Assembly (NCBI GenBank): GCA_034436555.1
Contig: DAOTUU010000039.1
Location: 62,001 to 126,000 of the forward strand
Direction: 5' to 3'
Length of the DNA: 64,000 nt
Origin: JAFMJV01 sp034436555
GTDB taxonomy: Bacteria; Chloroflexota; Limnocylindria; Limnocylindrales; CSP1-4
The translations under genes were made by a program, and so were the position numbers. Shown here one piece after another: positions 25,382 through 33,950 of this stretch (position 1 is the first letter of the stretch; each line of letters begins with the position of its first letter). Under the pieces are notes generated by a model. It made no database searches. It had not been told where the DNA came from and saw only the letters and a list, made by a program, of their open reading frames with translations.

Positions 25382-26245
25382 ATGAGCTTCAACAGCCTGA
25401 CCGATGGTGCCGCATCCAGCGCGCTCACCCTGACCCGCCTCAAGCGGCAGCTCACGGAGCAGGCGATCGTCGCCGCCACGGCCGCGGAGTGGAGCGAGGC
25501 CGTGACCGTCAACGAGCGCATCCTCGAGATGGGTCCGGACAGCGAGGCGGAGAACCGCCTCGCCAAGGCGTACTGGGAGCTGGGCGAGCTGGCGCATGCG
25601 CGGGAGCACTATCAGTCGGCGCTCGCCATCGACCCCACGAACCGGATCGCGGACCGGAACATCAGCCGGCTGCGCATCCTGCTCGCGGAGGCGGGCCGGA
25701 AGACCGTCCCCGCCAAGCCCGGCAGCAAGGCGCCGGTGGGCATCTTCGTGGAGGAGACCGGCAAGACCGGGTTCGCGCATCTGCTCGATCTCGCCCCGCC
25801 CAAGGACCTCGCGCAGGTGAACCCCGGCGACGCCGTGGAGCTCGTGCCAGACGGCCCGCGCCTCAAGGCCATCAGCAACGGCGTGCCCATCGGCATCGTC
25901 GAGCCGCGCGTCGCCGCCCGCCTGCTGAAGCTCATCGCGGAGGGCAACAAGTATCAGGCGGGCGTCACCAGCCTGGGCGACAAGGACGTCCGGATCATCA
26001 TCCGCGAGACCTACCAGGACCCGCGCAACTACGGCAAGGTCAGCTTCCCGACCGCCGCCCGCGTGTCAGACCTGCGGCCCTACACGAAGGGCACCCTCGT
26101 GCGCGAGGAGATGGAGCTCGAGGAGGAGCTGGAACTCGACGAGGAGGACGAGGAGATCGAGGACATCGGCTCGGTGCTGCCGGCGGAGGTGACCCTCGAC
26201 GAGGCCTTCGAGGACGAGGACGACGACGACCTCGACGAGGGCTGA
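25382..26245 (+). CDS. TPR-repeat protein with acidic tail
   Basis: This 287-residue protein begins with two to three tetratricopeptide-like repeats (AAEWSEAVTVNERILEMGPD, LAKAYWELGELAHAREHYQ). A basic linker leads to a compact beta-rich domain at about residues 115-240, in which GVPIGIVEPRVAARLLKLIAEG and YQAGVTSLGDKDVRIII weakly recall HIRAN domains. The last 40 residues are almost entirely Glu and Asp. The start has a GAGGAG ribosome-binding site seven bases upstream. The function is unknown. It is the immediate upstream neighbour of the large methyltransferase-like/nuclease-like protein, so the two may cooperate. The HIRAN resemblance is tentative. Confidence 0.8.
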   Translation: MSFNSLTDGAASSALTLTRLKRQLTEQAIVAATAAEWSEAVTVNERILEMGPDSEAENRLAKAYWELGELAHAREHYQSALAIDPTNRIADRNISRLRILLAEAGRKTVPAKPGSKAPVGIFVEETGKTGFAHLLDLAPPKDLAQVNPGDAVELVPDGPRLKAISNGVPIGIVEPRVAARLLKLIAEGNKYQAGVTSLGDKDVRIIIRETYQDPRNYGKVSFPTAARVSDLRPYTKGTLVREEMELEEELELDEEDEEIEDIGSVLPAEVTLDEAFEDEDDDDLDEG

Positions 26246-26299
26246 CGCCTCGTCCGCGGACCCAGACGAGCGCCCCTGCGCAGGCGGGGGTCACGCCCC

Positions 26300-26305
26300 T
26301 AGACT
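26300..26305 (+). promoter_or_regulatory. -10 element for the 1007-residue gene
   Basis: TAGACT is followed by six bases and the ATG at 26312, a strong leaderless-type arrangement. The large gene therefore has its own promoter although it lies only 66 bases after the TPR gene. Confidence 0.55.
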
Positions 26306-26311
26306 GGCCCG

Positions 26312-29300
26312 ATGGCGGCACCGCTCTCGTCCCTGATCCGGCCGCGCCGCGGCCCGATGCTGGCCGCGCTCGAGCGCCTCGCCCCCGCCCCGGCCGAGGA
26401 CCTGATCGCCGCGGAGATCGAGGCGGGATCGCGGGCGGGCGATGTCATCCTCGAGCTCCACGGGCGGGGCGGCTGGGTCGCCCGGTCGGCGATCGATCGA
26501 CTCCGGCGGGTGTATTCGCTCGAGGCGACCGCGCTCACCGCGCTCGTCGCCGAGGTGGTGCTGCGGCCGCCTGACCTGCGGCATCTGGACGCTGCGATCA
26601 CGAACCTCGCGAACGCGCCGCGCGGGACGGTCGGCCTGCGGGAGTCGATCGCGCAGGGTTTCGCGTCCACGTGCCCCGACTGCTTCGGACCGGTGCGCGT
26701 CGAGGAGTTCATCTGGGACATGGACGCGGACGTGCCGGCGCGCCGGGCGTTCCGGTGCAGTCACTGCCGCGGGTCGCGCGGCGACGGCCGGCCGGTCCCC
26801 GCGGCCGACGAGGATCGCGCCCGCGCGCGCTCCTTCGCCACGACCGCCGGACGGGACGGACTGCGCGCGCGCTTCCCGGTCCCCGACCCCACCCATCCGC
26901 TGCTGGGCGACCTGCTGGGACTGTTCACGCCGCGCATGGCGGATGGCCTCGCCGCCATCATCGAGCGCATCGAGTCCGACCTGCGCGCGCCGTCGATCCA
27001 GGCCGCGCTGCGGCTCGCCGTGGTCCACCTCGCGCTGCCGGCGACCCGGCTCAACGGGTACCCCGGCCGACTGGGCGCCCTGCGGGTGGTGCACGGGCGC
27101 GTGAAGGCACCCGGTGGCCGCCAGTTCCGGGAGCGCGACCCATGGCTCCTGTTCGAGGAGGGCGCTCGTGCGGTGCGCACCTTCGTGCAGCGCCTGGACG
27201 GAGGCGCGACCGGCCATCATGCGGCGCGCTACGGGCGTGACATCGCCGCCCTCCTGGACGGGTCCGCCAACGTGGTTCTGCGCCAGGGCGCCTGGACCGA
27301 TCCGACCGCGGGTCTCCGGCTGTCGGGCGGGCCGAGGACCGGCGGCGATGACCGGGTCACGCTCGTGCTGTCGCAGCCGCCCATCCACTGGACTCCCGAG
27401 ACGCTCGGGCTGGCCTACGTCGCCACGGCCCTCGGACTGGGGTACGACGCGGCCGCGACGCTTCCGCTCGAGGCGCTCTTCGGGCCGCCGCAGCGCGGCG
27501 AGTGGGCCTGGGACGCCGCGGCGCTGCGGCGCTCGCTGGGGGGTGCCAGGCAGCTGCTGGCGGCGGACGGACGCGCCATCGTGCTGCTCGACCGGACCGG
27601 ACCCGGCGGGCTGGTCGCGGGCGTGCTGGGCGGCATCGGGGCCGGCTACCGCCTGCGCGATGCGCTGCTCACCGAGTCGGGCGACGAGATCACGGGAACC
27701 CTCGAGTTCAGCCAGCCGGGCGCGGCCATGGCAGACGGTCAGGCGCGGGCGTTCCCGGAGCTGCCGGGTGTCGATCCGACCGCCCCGTTCTCGCTCAGGG
27801 CGTGCGAGCGCGCCACCACCGAGATCGCGGTCGCCATCCTCCAGGCGCGCGGTGAGCCGACCCGTGCCGAGCGACTGCTGGGAGAGGTCCTCATCGGCCT
27901 CGATCGGATGGGCCACCTGGCGCGCCTCGTGGGGACGCCCGCGGAGCAGGGCGGCCACGCGCCCTCCGGCACCGGGGCGGGACAGCGCCCCGTGGCGACC
28001 GGCCTGTTCGGCGAGATGCCCGCCGCGGGTCCCGACGCCTCCGCGCCGCAGCGTGCCGTCCCGTTCGAGACGACGACCACCGCCACCCGCACCGGCACCG
28101 CGTCGTGGCGCGACCCGTCTCGGAACATCCGCGACGCGGGGTCACCGGATTTGCCCGGATCGGCCGCGGTCCGTCCGCTCACGGCCGACCGAGCCCCCGG
28201 CGCAGACCCGCGCATCGCCCTCCGCCGCAGCCGGCCCTCATCCCCGAGCGACGAGGGGACCGGCACCGGCGCGGTGGGCGTCCGGGGACCGGTCACCGGC
28301 ACGCCCGTGGGCGGCACGCCCGTTCCGGTCGGCGGCACCGGCGCCGGCGGCAGCGGTGCGGTGCCGGGCACGGGCATGGTGCGCACGCCCGCCGCCGCGA
28401 TGGCGGCGTCGGAGCGCGTCCTCGCGTGGGGGGCCGAGGACTCCTCCGCGGACCCGGTGAAGCTCATCCTGGACATCGTGATGGGGGAGCTGCGACGTCC
28501 CGATCACCCGCGCCTCGAGGAGGTGGAACCCGGACGCTGGTGGCTGCGGGACGCGGCAGACGCCGCGGCGGCTCGCGCGCCGCTGTCGGACCGCGTGGAG
28601 TGGGCCGTCTACAGCCTCCTGTCCACGTCGGGCGGCATCTCGGAGGCCGCGTTCTTCGATCGCATCGCGGCGATGTTCCGGGGCTATGACACACCCGACG
28701 AGGAGCTGGTGCGCGCGTGCCTGGACTCCTATCGCCTGGGCGACGCCCCGCCCGACGCCCTGCTCACCACGGCCGACCCTCTGCAGGGCAGGTTCGAGGA
28801 GCATGGCGGGATGGTGGGTCGGATCGCGGAGTTCGGGCAGCGGCTGGGCCTCCGCACCTGGATCTCCCGCCGGGAGCAGCGGCGGAGCTACCGAGGGCGC
28901 CCGCTGGCGGATCTGCTCTCCGAGGCGGAGCAGCGCGTCTACCTGCCGCTCATCCATCCCGGACCCAGCGAGGCGCTCGAGGGCGTCGACTGCGTGTGGT
29001 ACCTGCGGGGCAAGGCCACCTTCCTGTGGGAGGTGGAGTGGACGGCCATGCTCGACGAATCGGTCATCCGGCGCGGGGCGCGCATCCCGACCACCGAGAG
29101 CCTGTATCGGTTCCTGGTGATCCCCCCGGAGCGCACGGAGCTGGTGCGGCTCAAGCTGGCCAGGTCGCCGGTGCTCCGGCGGCACCTGGACGAGGACAAC
29201 TGGCACGTCATCAAGTCGGACCACCTCGACCGGCTCCTGCGGCGAGAGGATGCCGGGCTGGGCGACCTGGAGCCGCTGCTCGGTCTCGATCCCGCGGTCG

Positions 29301-29335
29301 AGCGACAGGGCGAGCAGCTCGCGCTGTTCGGATAG
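26312..29335 (+). CDS. Degenerate DUF1156-like DNA methyltransferase fused to a nuclease-like C-terminal domain
   Basis: This 1007-residue protein looks like a remodelled DNA methylase of the DUF1156/COG1743 type. Residues 43-90 (DVILELHGRGGWVARSAIDR) align with the SAM-binding motif I region but lack the usual acidic/glycine pattern. A zinc ribbon follows (C121, C124, C149, C152), then the family-like LLGLFTPRMADGLAAI segment. Motif IV reads LSQPPIHW at 353-360 instead of DPPY. A linker of about 150 Gly/Pro/Thr-rich residues leads to a C-terminal region with GVDCVWY (D893) and FLWEVEW (E907, E909), then RFLVIPPERTELVRLKL. This resembles PD-(D/E)XK-like domains. Methyl transfer is therefore doubtful. 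The remote assignments need profile searches. Confidence 0.5.
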   Translation: MAAPLSSLIRPRRGPMLAALERLAPAPAEDLIAAEIEAGSRAGDVILELHGRGGWVARSAIDRLRRVYSLEATALTALVAEVVLRPPDLRHLDAAITNLANAPRGTVGLRESIAQGFASTCPDCFGPVRVEEFIWDMDADVPARRAFRCSHCRGSRGDGRPVPAADEDRARARSFATTAGRDGLRARFPVPDPTHPLLGDLLGLFTPRMADGLAAIIERIESDLRAPSIQAALRLAVVHLALPATRLNGYPGRLGALRVVHGRVKAPGGRQFRERDPWLLFEEGARAVRTFVQRLDGGATGHHAARYGRDIAALLDGSANVVLRQGAWTDPTAGLRLSGGPRTGGDDRVTLVLSQPPIHWTPETLGLAYVATALGLGYDAAATLPLEALFGPPQRGEWAWDAAALRRSLGGARQLLAADGRAIVLLDRTGPGGLVAGVLGGIGAGYRLRDALLTESGDEITGTLEFSQPGAAMADGQARAFPELPGVDPTAPFSLRACERATTEIAVAILQARGEPTRAERLLGEVLIGLDRMGHLARLVGTPAEQGGHAPSGTGAGQRPVATGLFGEMPAAGPDASAPQRAVPFETTTTATRTGTASWRDPSRNIRDAGSPDLPGSAAVRPLTADRAPGADPRIALRRSRPSSPSDEGTGTGAVGVRGPVTGTPVGGTPVPVGGTGAGGSGAVPGTGMVRTPAAAMAASERVLAWGAEDSSADPVKLILDIVMGELRRPDHPRLEEVEPGRWWLRDAADAAAARAPLSDRVEWAVYSLLSTSGGISEAAFFDRIAAMFRGYDTPDEELVRACLDSYRLGDAPPDALLTTADPLQGRFEEHGGMVGRIAEFGQRLGLRTWISRREQRRSYRGRPLADLLSEAEQRVYLPLIHPGPSEALEGVDCVWYLRGKATFLWEVEWTAMLDESVIRRGARIPTTESLYRFLVIPPERTELVRLKLARSPVLRRHLDEDNWHVIKSDHLDRLLRREDAGLGDLEPLLGLDPAVERQGEQLALFG

Positions 29336-29401
29336 CTCGCGGCGGCCCGCCCGCCGCCCGCCGGCCGCCGGCCGTCTTGGGCCACGTGGCGAGCCGCGGA
29401 G

Positions 29402-29407
29402 TATCCT
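29402..29407 (+). promoter_or_regulatory. -10 element for the DUF885 gene
   Basis: TATCCT lies about 60 bases before the start, and a GGGAGG ribosome-binding site sits five bases before the ATG, so this gene is of the leadered type. Confidence 0.4.
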
Positions 29408-29466
29408 CCGCCCCCACAGGCCCGCCGCACCGATGTCGCGCCCGCGGGCCATCCCGGGAGGAACGC

Positions 29467-31152
29467 ATGTCCCCGTCCACGTCCGTCGATGCTCTGGCCG
29501 CCCGCTTCTGGGCGGGCATCAAGGAACTGGCCCCCGTGTGGGCGACCCTCCTCGGTGACGAGGCGCACGATGACCGGTGGGACGACCCGTCACCCTCCGG
29601 CCGGGCGCGCGAGCGGTCCCTCATCGACAGCGTGCTCGCGGAGGCGGAGGCGATCGACCCGGCGGCGCTCGACGTCGAGGAGCGCATCACGCTGGACCTC
29701 GTGCGGCTCGTCGCACGGACGCGGCTGCGGGGCCACGAGCTGGACCTGTGGCACTTCGACGCCGTCGACCAGATGGCGGGCCCCCAGACGCTCCCCGCGG
29801 AGCTCGCGCGCATCCAGCGCGTGGACACGCCCGAGCGGATGGAGCGCCTGCTGACGCGCCTGGCCGCGTTCCCGGCGCTCGTCGATGCGCACATCGCCAA
29901 TCTCGAGGAGGGCGCCCGCGCCGGCCGGACCGCGTCGGCGCAGGCGTTCGACCGGACCATCGCCCAGATCCGCCTGGCGCTCGCCGGAGCGATCGACGAG
30001 GCACCCCTGCTGGCCGCCCATCCGGAGCTTCCGGAGGCCGACCGGGAGCGCATCCGCGAGGCGCTGACGGAGTCGGTGAACCCGGCGCTGGAGCGGTTCG
30101 CGGTGGCGCTCGAGGGGCTCCGGTCGTCCGCGCGCGCCGGAGACGGGATCTGCTGGCTGCCCGATGGCGACGAGGTCTATCGCTTCCTCATCCTCACCTT
30201 CACGAGCCTGGACGAGGACGCGCACTCCATCCACGCGCACGGACTGGAGCGGATCGCGGCGATCCGCGGTGAGATGGAGGCCATCGCCAGAGAGCTTGGC
30301 CACGCCGACGTCGCCTCGCTGCGCGCCGCGCTCGAGGCCGACCCGGCCAACCACGCGTCGACGCCCGCGGACATGGTCGCGCTGGCCGCGGACCAGATCG
30401 AGCGCACCGGCGCGATCGCTCCGGCGTGGTTCGGTCGGCTGCCCGTGGCGGCCGTGGAGGTGCGCGCCGTGGAGCCGCACCAGGAGCGCGACGCCCCGTC
30501 CGCGTTCTACATCCCGCCCGCGGCGGACGGCACCCGCCCCGGCATCTACTTCCTGAACACGTTCGACCCGTCCCAGCGGCCCCTCCACCGCCTCGCCTCG
30601 ACCACGTTCCATGAGGCGGTTCCCGGCCACCACTTCCAGATCGCCCTGGAGGCGGAGCATCCCCACCTGCCCGAGTTCCGCCGGTTCGCGGCGCGCATCG
30701 CGAGCGGGGCATACGTGGAGGGCTGGGGTCTGTACAGCGAGCGCCTGGCTGATGAGATGGGTCTCTACCGGGACGCGCGCGAACGCTTCGGGATGCTCGA
30801 GGCGCAGGCGTGGCGCGCCGCTCGCCTCGTGGTGGACACCGGGCTGCACGCGTTCCGCTGGACCCGGGACCAGTCGATCGCGCTGCTGCGCGAGGCGGCG
30901 GGCCTGAGCCGGCTGGAGGCGGAGACCGAGACCGACCGGTACATCACGTGGCCCGGGCAGGCGCTCTGCTACATGACCGGGCAGCGCGAGATCGAGGCGC
31001 TCCGCCGGCGCCTGGAGGCCCGCGACGGCGACCGGTTCGACCTGCGGGCGTTCCATGACGCGGTCCTGGGCCATGGGTCGCTGCCGCTCTCGATCCTGCG
31101 CGAGCGACTGCCCGGCTGGGTGGCGCCCGGCGCCGAGCGGCCATCCGCCTGA
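29467..31152 (+). CDS. DUF885-family zinc metallopeptidase
   Basis: This 561-residue protein carries the family zinc signature TTFHEAVPGHHFQ, in which the HExxxGHH spacing is characteristic of DUF885. The downstream EGWGLYSERLADEMG probably supplies the third zinc ligand. C-terminal conserved features are RLVVDTGLHAFRWTRDQ and TWPGQALCYMTGQREI. No signal peptide is seen, so it is probably cytoplasmic. Family members are presumed carboxypeptidases or dipeptidases, but few have been studied. The start has a clear Shine-Dalgarno sequence. It is flanked by non-coding DNA and probably monocistronic. Confidence 0.88.
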   Translation: MSPSTSVDALAARFWAGIKELAPVWATLLGDEAHDDRWDDPSPSGRARERSLIDSVLAEAEAIDPAALDVEERITLDLVRLVARTRLRGHELDLWHFDAVDQMAGPQTLPAELARIQRVDTPERMERLLTRLAAFPALVDAHIANLEEGARAGRTASAQAFDRTIAQIRLALAGAIDEAPLLAAHPELPEADRERIREALTESVNPALERFAVALEGLRSSARAGDGICWLPDGDEVYRFLILTFTSLDEDAHSIHAHGLERIAAIRGEMEAIARELGHADVASLRAALEADPANHASTPADMVALAADQIERTGAIAPAWFGRLPVAAVEVRAVEPHQERDAPSAFYIPPAADGTRPGIYFLNTFDPSQRPLHRLASTTFHEAVPGHHFQIALEAEHPHLPEFRRFAARIASGAYVEGWGLYSERLADEMGLYRDARERFGMLEAQAWRAARLVVDTGLHAFRWTRDQSIALLREAAGLSRLEAETETDRYITWPGQALCYMTGQREIEALRRRLEARDGDRFDLRAFHDAVLGHGSLPLSILRERLPGWVAPGAERPSA

Positions 31153-31163
31153 CCGCCGAGCCT

Positions 31164-31179
31164 CCCGGCACTGGCCGGG
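31164..31179 (+). terminator. Short hairpin after the DUF885 gene
   Basis: CCCGGC-ACTG-GCCGGG forms a 6-bp GC stem 12 bases after the stop codon. There is no T-tract, so it is a weak terminator candidate. Confidence 0.4.
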
Positions 31180-31352
31180 CGGGGCGCCTGACGCCGCCGT
31201 GCCGCCTTCCGCGACACGACGGGACCCCGTCCGGGCGCCCTGCCCCGACGCGCGACCCCCTTGCGTGAACACCACCGCATCGCCTATGCTGGGAACGCCC
31301 GAGGTGCGAGATTCGTGAGAAGGACGCCCTCGAGGAGCGGAAATCGCATCAG

Positions 31353-32738
31353 GTGTCGCGCATCATGAGAGCCACGTTCCCGTCCCGTTCGTCGACCACG
31401 CGGCGCCAGCGTCAGCTGGGCATGTGGCGGCGAGCGACCAAGACCCTGCCCGGTGGCACGGATTCGAACTTCCGAGCATGGGGGGAGGAGACGGTCTACA
31501 TCGACCGCGGCGAGGGCGCCCGGATCTGGGACCTGGACGGGAACGAGTTCGTCGATCTGCGCATGGGCTACGGCACCACGCTGCTGGGCCATGGCGACCC
31601 CCGCATCGATGACCACGTCGCGGAGCGGATGCGCCGGGGCGTGAGCTTCAGCCTCACCTCGGAGGACGAGGTCAGCGCCCTGGAGCTGCTGTGCGAGCTG
31701 ACGTTCTGCGACATGGCGCGCATGACGGTCTCCGGGACGGAGGCCACGATGCATGCCATCCGCGTCGCCCGCGGGTTCACGGGACGCGACAAGATCGTCA
31801 AGTTCGAGGGCCAGTACCACGGCGTCCATGACTACGCCCTCATCTCGGTCACGCCCAACGACGTCCAGACGCTGGGTGATCGCAGCAACCCGGTGAAGCT
31901 CGCCTGGGGCCGGGGGATCCCCGAGGCCATCAAGGACACCGTGATCCCGGTGCCCTACAACGACCTGGACACGCTGCGCGCGATGTTCGAGCGCGAGGGC
32001 GACCAGATCGCCGCGGTGCTCATCGAGCCGCTGCTGGGCAACGCCCAGGGCATCCTGCCGCGCGAGGGGTTCCTCCAGGGCGTGCGCGAGATGACCCGGG
32101 AGTTCGGTGCGCTGCTCATCTTCGACGAGGTCAAGACCGGGTTCCGGCTCGCCCGCGGTGGGGCGGCGGAGCTGTTCGGCATCCAGCCGGACCTGGCCTG
32201 CTACGCCAAGGCCATGGGCAATGGCTACCCGGCGGCCGCATTCGGCGGCACGCGCGAGGTCATGTCGGTCCTGCCCCGGGACGTGTCGCATGGCGGCACG
32301 TACGCCGGCAACCGGGTCGCCGCGGCAGCAGCCACCGCGGTGCTGCGGGAGATCCGGGACACGGACCTGGTGGACCAGGTGCGTCGCACCGGGCTGCGCG
32401 TGCAGGCCGGGCTGTCCCAGGTCATCGACCGCCACGGTCTGCCCCACGTGTTCACGGGTGTCCCCGCCATGTTCGGCGTGATGTTCGCGGACCGGCTGCC
32501 GGATGACTACCGTGGATGGTTCCGGACCGACCACGCGCTGTACGACGCGGTGGCCGTCAACATGCGCCGCCACGGTGCGTTCCCGGAGCCGGACTCCCGC
32601 GAGCCCTGGTTCCTGAGCCAGGCGCATGACCGCGACGACATCGTCGATCGGGTGGTCTCGGCCTTCGAGCGGTCGCTCGCGGAGGCGCTCGCGGCGCGCG
32701 CCGGGGCGATCGGCGGGGTGCGCGCCGCCGCGCTGTAG
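31353..32738 (+). CDS. Class III aminotransferase, glutamate-1-semialdehyde aminomutase-like
   Basis: This 461-residue PLP enzyme has the hallmarks of the HemL/class III group: LPGGTDSNFRAWG near the N-terminus, GTEATMHAIRVARGFTGRDKI for phosphate binding, LIFDEVKTGFRLA, and the PLP lysine in CYAKAMGNGYPAAAFGG. It differs from true HemL in details such as NSGTEA reading VSGTEA, and it is not near other heme genes, so it may act on another amino or amino-sugar substrate. The start is uncertain: GTG at 31353 or ATG at 31365. A TATGCT element lies at 31285-31290, giving a leader of about 60 bases. Confidence 0.85.
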   Translation: MSRIMRATFPSRSSTTRRQRQLGMWRRATKTLPGGTDSNFRAWGEETVYIDRGEGARIWDLDGNEFVDLRMGYGTTLLGHGDPRIDDHVAERMRRGVSFSLTSEDEVSALELLCELTFCDMARMTVSGTEATMHAIRVARGFTGRDKIVKFEGQYHGVHDYALISVTPNDVQTLGDRSNPVKLAWGRGIPEAIKDTVIPVPYNDLDTLRAMFEREGDQIAAVLIEPLLGNAQGILPREGFLQGVREMTREFGALLIFDEVKTGFRLARGGAAELFGIQPDLACYAKAMGNGYPAAAFGGTREVMSVLPRDVSHGGTYAGNRVAAAAATAVLREIRDTDLVDQVRRTGLRVQAGLSQVIDRHGLPHVFTGVPAMFGVMFADRLPDDYRGWFRTDHALYDAVAVNMRRHGAFPEPDSREPWFLSQAHDRDDIVDRVVSAFERSLAEALAARAGAIGGVRAAAL

Positions 32739-32758
32739 AACGCGCCACCCGGGCCGTG

Positions 32759-32764
32759 TAGGCT
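32759..32764 (+). promoter_or_regulatory. -10 element for the MscS-family gene
   Basis: TAGGCT is followed by six bases and the GTG at 32771. This is a leaderless-type promoter lying just after the preceding gene's stop. Confidence 0.5.
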
Positions 32765-32770
32765 CCGGGC

Positions 32771-33631
32771 GTGAACCTCCAGGCCACCCTCGATCAGTTC
32801 CTCGCCTGGCTCCAGGGCCACACGCTCTGGATCATCCTCATCCTGGTCGGCGCCTGGCTGGTCTGGCGCCACTTCCGGCCCCAGGTCCACCGCTTCATCC
32901 TGGGCGCGCTGCGCGCCCAGCACCACGCGATGGACGGCGGCGAGATCCCGGACGAGGAGGTGGTCAAGCGAGCGAACACGCTCGATCAGCTCCTCGCGAG
33001 CCTGGTGCGGGCGGGCTTCGTGCTCGCGCTGGTGCTCGTCGTGGCCGACGCGCTCGACCTGTGGACCGCCGTCGCGGGACTGGGGCTCATCGGCGCCGCG
33101 ATCACGCTGGCGGGCCAGAGCATCGTGCTGGACTACCTCATGGGCACGCTCATCCTCGTGGAGGGCCAGTACTACAAGGGCGACACCATCAACAGCGCCG
33201 GCATCGAGGGCGTCGTGGAGGAGGTCGGGCTCCGGCGGACCGTGCTGCGTGACGCGAGCGGCACCGTCCATTCGGTGTCCAACGGCACCATCCGGACGGT
33301 GTCGAATCTGACGCGCATCTATGCCGCCGCGGTCGTGGACCTGCCGGGCGTCCGCCAGCAGGACATCGAGACGACGATCGCCGTCATGAACCGGGTGGGG
33401 GAGGAGCTGGCGGCCGACCCCGCGTGGCGGGAGCGTGTCCTGGAGACGCCGCGCTACGCGTCGACGACGGCCTTCACGGACCTCGGCGCGACGCTCCGGA
33501 TGTCCGGGCGCGTCAAGCCGGGCGACCGGTGGGCGGTCCCCGCCGAGCTGCGACGGCGCCTGGGCCCGGCGCTCCAGGAGGCGGGCGTCGACCCCGTCCG
33601 CCGCACCGTCGGCGCGCCGCCCCCCGGCTGA
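32771..33631 (+). CDS. MscS-family mechanosensitive ion channel
   Basis: This 286-residue protein has an N-terminal transmembrane helix, a second pair of helices around residues 75-125 with AVAGLGLIGAAITLAGQSIVLDYLMGTLILVEG (the TM3-like pore segment), and then the beta domain. GQYYKGDTI and the conserved GVVEEVGLRRTVLRD and GTVHSVSNGTI are typical of MscS. It probably opens under membrane tension to release osmolytes. The total length matches the small MscS class. The GTG start is supported by TAGGCT six bases upstream. Confidence 0.92.
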   Translation: MNLQATLDQFLAWLQGHTLWIILILVGAWLVWRHFRPQVHRFILGALRAQHHAMDGGEIPDEEVVKRANTLDQLLASLVRAGFVLALVLVVADALDLWTAVAGLGLIGAAITLAGQSIVLDYLMGTLILVEGQYYKGDTINSAGIEGVVEEVGLRRTVLRDASGTVHSVSNGTIRTVSNLTRIYAAAVVDLPGVRQQDIETTIAVMNRVGEELAADPAWRERVLETPRYASTTAFTDLGATLRMSGRVKPGDRWAVPAELRRRLGPALQEAGVDPVRRTVGAPPPG

Positions 33632-33820
33632 ACCGCGGACGTCGATGTCGGGCGGTCGCGGCCGCTGTCCGGTCATGATCGCCGAACCACGGGCGTCGAT
33701 CAGGGCGATCCGGGCGATCCGGGCCACCGCGGCGGACCTTCCCGACGAGATGGGCCGGTCCGGGCCACCAGGCGGCCGGATTCGACGCACCGCCTCGGGA
33801 CCTCGTCGGTCATGGCCGCC

Positions 33821-33853
33821 GAGCGGACCGGTTCCCTGAGCGGACCGGTTCCC
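33821..33853 (+). repeat. 16-bp direct repeats upstream of acs promoter
   Basis: GAGCGGACCGGTTCCC occurs at 33821-33836 and 33838-33853, giving a 17-bp period. Each copy contains the palindrome ACCGGT. They end 41 bases before the -10 element, a position suited to an activator or operator. Confidence 0.55.
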
Positions 33854-33894
33854 GGAGCGCCGACACTGCCCCGGAGCGCCGCGCCCGGCCTCGG

Positions 33895-33900
33895 TAGAAT
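33895..33900 (+). promoter_or_regulatory. -10 element for acs
   Basis: TAGAAT precedes the start by about 50 bases. A GGAGGAG ribosome-binding site lies at 33933-33939, so acs has a conventional leader. Confidence 0.45.
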
Positions 33901-33950
33901 GATCGGGCCACCAGTGGGTGAGCAACAGCGCTGGAGGAGCGACCAGGACC

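Larger units (their letters stand above)
33632..33950. other. Gene-free spacer upstream of acetyl-CoA synthetase
   Basis: No coding sequence is convincing here. The spacer contains GGGCGATCC repeated in tandem (about 33705-33721), a pair of 16-bp direct repeats (33821-33853), a TAGAAT promoter element, and a GGAGGAG ribosome-binding site for the acs gene. Confidence 0.5.

Noticed and set aside
26312..29335. Active adenine-specific DNA methyltransferase
   Set aside because: The DPPY-type catalytic motif is SQPP and the SAM-binding motif is eroded; methylation is unlikely.
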